A stretch of 5,980 nucleotides of DNA from Bacteroidota bacterium (lineage in GTDB: Bacteria > Bacteroidota > Bacteroidia > Chitinophagales > Chitinophagaceae), in the NCBI GenBank assembly GCA_025361325.1, contig JANYAL010000193.1, positions 1 through 5,980 of the forward strand, in the 5' to 3' direction. Within the stretch, counting starts at the first letter, position 1. Each line of letters opens with the position of its first letter. This document shows, piece by piece, positions 4,855 through 5,980 of this stretch. A program made the translations under genes and the position numbers. The notes below the pieces were generated by a model. The model did no database searches and was not told the origin of the DNA. It saw only the letters and a list, made by a program, of their open reading frames with translations.

Positions 4855-5670
4855 TTAATTTTGAATCTTACTGGCCAGGCGATGATAGAAAGGGGTCTTG
4901 CTATTCTTGGTTTTGGGCCTGTATTTACCAGTTACCACAGGAACATACATGACCCTGCGGCGACTTTCATTACCCATTTTATTGGATTGCTGGGCCCGGT
5001 GCCAGATACGGCCGTCATGAACACTGAGGTCGCCAGCTCCGATATCAAATCCGATTTCGTTGGGGTCTGGGGTATTATCTACAAAATATTTTTTCCGGAA
5101 TAACAATTTTAAAATACCCTGTTTATGGGTGCCAGGCAGTACCCTCAGTCCCCCGTTCTCATAATTGCAGCTATCCAGGTGTATGCCCACATTCAGCATA
5201 GGCATGATCTTTTGTCCCATGAAAATATCCCTTGGACTGTCTGTATGCCATCCCATTTGGGTAAACTTGCTCTTGGGAGTGCGTATATAACTGTTCAGTA
5301 TCAGGCCATCCTTTTCAGTTTCAGCGATCCGGCCTTCAAAAGGGTATAAAAACCCTGTAAGTGCTTTAAGACGAGGATCTTGCAGGAATTCATGCAAGGG
5401 TTCACTGTATTGAGAGAGGAAACAGAAGCGCTGGATCATTTTATGGTCATGTTCGTCCATCCCGAATTTTAAAGGGATTCCGTTGATCTTCTCTATCCCT
5501 TTTTCAAGCCATTCCTGTTCAATACGATTCACTTCACTGATGAAAAGCGATACCATATCTTGTGAAATAAAATTCCTGAAAAGAATAACCCCGTTTATCT
5601 TAAAGAAGTCGAGTTGTTCAGTAGTTAATTTCTCTCCCAGTACAAAGTCCGGAACATTTATTTTGCTCAT
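4855..5670 (-). CDS. Phytanoyl-CoA dioxygenase (PhyH) family 2-oxoglutarate/Fe(II) oxygenase
   Basis: PhyH-family enzymes hydroxylate an aliphatic carbon using Fe(II), O2 and 2-oxoglutarate. The 271-residue length is typical. The iron ligands are visible: H142 and D144 in GWHTDSP (140-146) and a distal histidine in VHDGRIWHRAQQS, most likely H224 by analogy with the WH/IH position in human PHYH. R239, within the RRR run at 237-239, is placed to bind the 2-oxoglutarate carboxylate. The N-terminal segment FFKINGVILFRNFIS (22-36) is the usual family opening, and GGLRVLPGTHKQG (173-185) is the common core strand. There is no signal peptide; the protein is cytoplasmic. The start at 5670 follows a leader of about 45 bp below a good Bacteroidota promoter. 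It is the first gene of a two-gene operon with the SDR. Bacterial members act on many substrates (fatty acyl groups, osmolytes, antibiotics), so the substrate cannot be stated. Confidence 0.93.
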   Translation of the reverse strand: MSKINVPDFVLGEKLTTEQLDFFKINGVILFRNFISQDMVSLFISEVNRIEQEWLEKGIEKINGIPLKFGMDEHDHKMIQRFCFLSQYSEPLHEFLQDPRLKALTGFLYPFEGRIAETEKDGLILNSYIRTPKSKFTQMGWHTDSPRDIFMGQKIMPMLNVGIHLDSCNYENGGLRVLPGTHKQGILKLLFRKKYFVDNTPDPNEIGFDIGAGDLSVHDGRIWHRAQQSNKMGNESRRRVMYVPVVTGKYRPKTKNSKTPFYHRLASKIQN

Positions 5671-5715
5671 TCAGAAATAAAGGTTGTTGTGCAGGTTAAG
5701 TAAATTCTTGATTTG

Positions 5716-5745
5716 CAAATTTAATCTTATGTAGCGTAAAACAAA
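5716..5745 (-). promoter_or_regulatory. Promoter of the PhyH-SDR operon (Bacteroidota type)
   Basis: On the minus strand TTTG (5745 to 5742) is followed after 18 bp by TAAATTTG (5723 to 5716), an exact match to the -33 TTTG / -7 TAnnTTTG pair of Bacteroidota housekeeping promoters at close to the usual spacing. The -7 word ends 45 bp before the oxygenase start codon. A perfect 10-bp palindrome, ATTTGCAAAT (5711-5720), overlaps the downstream half of the -7 word. Confidence 0.6.
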
Positions 5746-5800
5746 TAGAAATGCTCCTAAACTTTTAAAAGAATTGGCTTTTATGGAGTAAAATACTGAA

Positions 5801-5825
5801 ATTTATTCATATTTGATCAATAAAT
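5801..5825 (-). terminator. Weak AT-rich hairpin after nnrD
   Basis: ATTTATT (5801-5807) and AATAAAT (5819-5825) form a 7-bp stem with an 11-nt loop, starting 5 bp after the nnrD stop. The stem has no G-C pair and is not followed by a clean T-run, so it is at best a weak terminator. Confidence 0.22.
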
Positions 5826-5830
5826 GAAGG

Positions 5831-5980
5831 TCAGCAGTTTAACATTTTAAATGCGTGACCTATTTTATTTGACAAATCTGACGCGAACAACGCTTCCTGT
5901 GAAAATTCCTCTGCTGCAAGGTCACCGGCCAATCCATGAATATAAGTTCCCAGTATACATGCTTGAAGGGGCGTATAACC
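5831..5980 (-). CDS. nnrD: ADP-dependent NAD(P)H-hydrate dehydratase domain, C-terminal end (5' end beyond window)
   Basis: The final 49 codons of a gene entering from the right edge read GYTPLQACILGTYIHGLAGD and continue to a TGA at 5831-5833. The segment LGTYIHGLAGDLAAEE is the conserved C-terminal block of the ADP-dependent (S)-NAD(P)H-hydrate dehydratase, and the following ASDL is also typical of the family end. The enzyme repairs hydrated, inactive NADH and NADPH in the cytoplasm. In many bacteria this domain is fused behind an epimerase domain (Nnr); the missing 5' part decides whether that is so here. The reading frame is open to the window edge. It lies 160 bp upstream of the oxygenase on the same strand, which has its own promoter, so co-transcription is uncertain. 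Confidence 0.85.
   Translation of the reverse strand, partial: GYTPLQACILGTYIHGLAGDLAAEEFSQEALFASDLSNKIGHAFKMLNC

Noticed and set aside
4843..5349. Plus-strand open frames opposite the PhyH-like gene
   Set aside because: Both (4843-5103 and 5125-5349) are antisense to an oxygenase with all iron ligands in place and have no recognisable content.
5754..5788. CTCCTAAA ... TTTATGGAG imperfect hairpin upstream of the oxygenase
   Set aside because: Eight pairs with one bulge around an 18-nt loop just upstream of the -33 word; it is AT-rich apart from the end and lacks a T-run, so I could not assign it as a terminator or operator.
5813..5820. TTGATCAA, resembling overlapping Fnr half sites
   Set aside because: An Fnr site needs four bases between TTGAT and ATCAA; here the halves overlap, and the site is downstream of nnrD rather than before a promoter.

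Overview
The window looks like a chromosomal segment of a member of Bacteroidota, probably of the Chitinophagaceae or a close relative. This is inferred from promoter words of the Bacteroidota type (TAnnTTTG with an upstream TTTG), AT-rich gene leaders mostly lacking Shine-Dalgarno sequences, and small protein families common in that phylum (DUF6132, stand-alone DUF2892, a small CCG-x3-C membrane protein). I see no rRNA, tRNA, CRISPR array, insertion sequence or phage gene.

Layout from left to right. (1) Positions 1-650, minus strand: the first 216 codons of a membrane-bound, ion-pumping pyrophosphatase (hppA), cut by the window edge. (2) Positions 651-1017: a 367-bp non-coding stretch with a likely hppA promoter, a 2 x 9-bp tandem repeat and a 95-nt nested inverted repeat. 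(3) Positions 1018-2443, minus strand: a tight five-gene operon, read in the order DUF2892 membrane protein, DUF6132 membrane protein, single-domain rhodanese, small CCG-x3-C membrane protein, OsmC-family protein. Three of the four junctions are ATGA overlaps and the fourth has a single-base gap. (4) Positions 2519-3142, minus strand: a Crp/Fnr-family regulator 75 bp upstream of that operon. TGTAAC words lie both before the operon and before the regulator's own start. (5) Positions 3260-4051, plus strand: a secreted or periplasmic polysaccharide deacetylase, divergent from the regulator. (6) Positions 4071-5670, minus strand: a phytanoyl-CoA-dioxygenase-family oxygenase followed 10 bp later by a short-chain dehydrogenase, with a good promoter in front. 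(7) Positions 5831-5980, minus strand: the last 49 codons of the NAD(P)H-hydrate dehydratase domain (nnrD).

The most interesting part is the regulator plus five-gene operon. Every product has at least one cysteine, in most cases at the family's recognised or likely functional position: rhodanese C69, OsmC C59/C126, DUF6132 C30/C35, the CCG protein C55/C56/C61, DUF2892 C53, regulator C76. Rhodaneses move sulfane sulfur and OsmC/Ohr proteins reduce peroxides through a cysteine pair. The membrane proteins resemble a split version of E. coli YgaP, which fuses a rhodanese to a DUF2892-type membrane domain. My inference is a membrane-associated sulfane-sulfur or thiol-stress module under local Crp/Fnr control. 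The individual families are known; the specific combined role is not established by sequence alone.

The oxygenase and dehydrogenase probably act on a common small molecule or lipid, but the sequence does not reveal the substrate.
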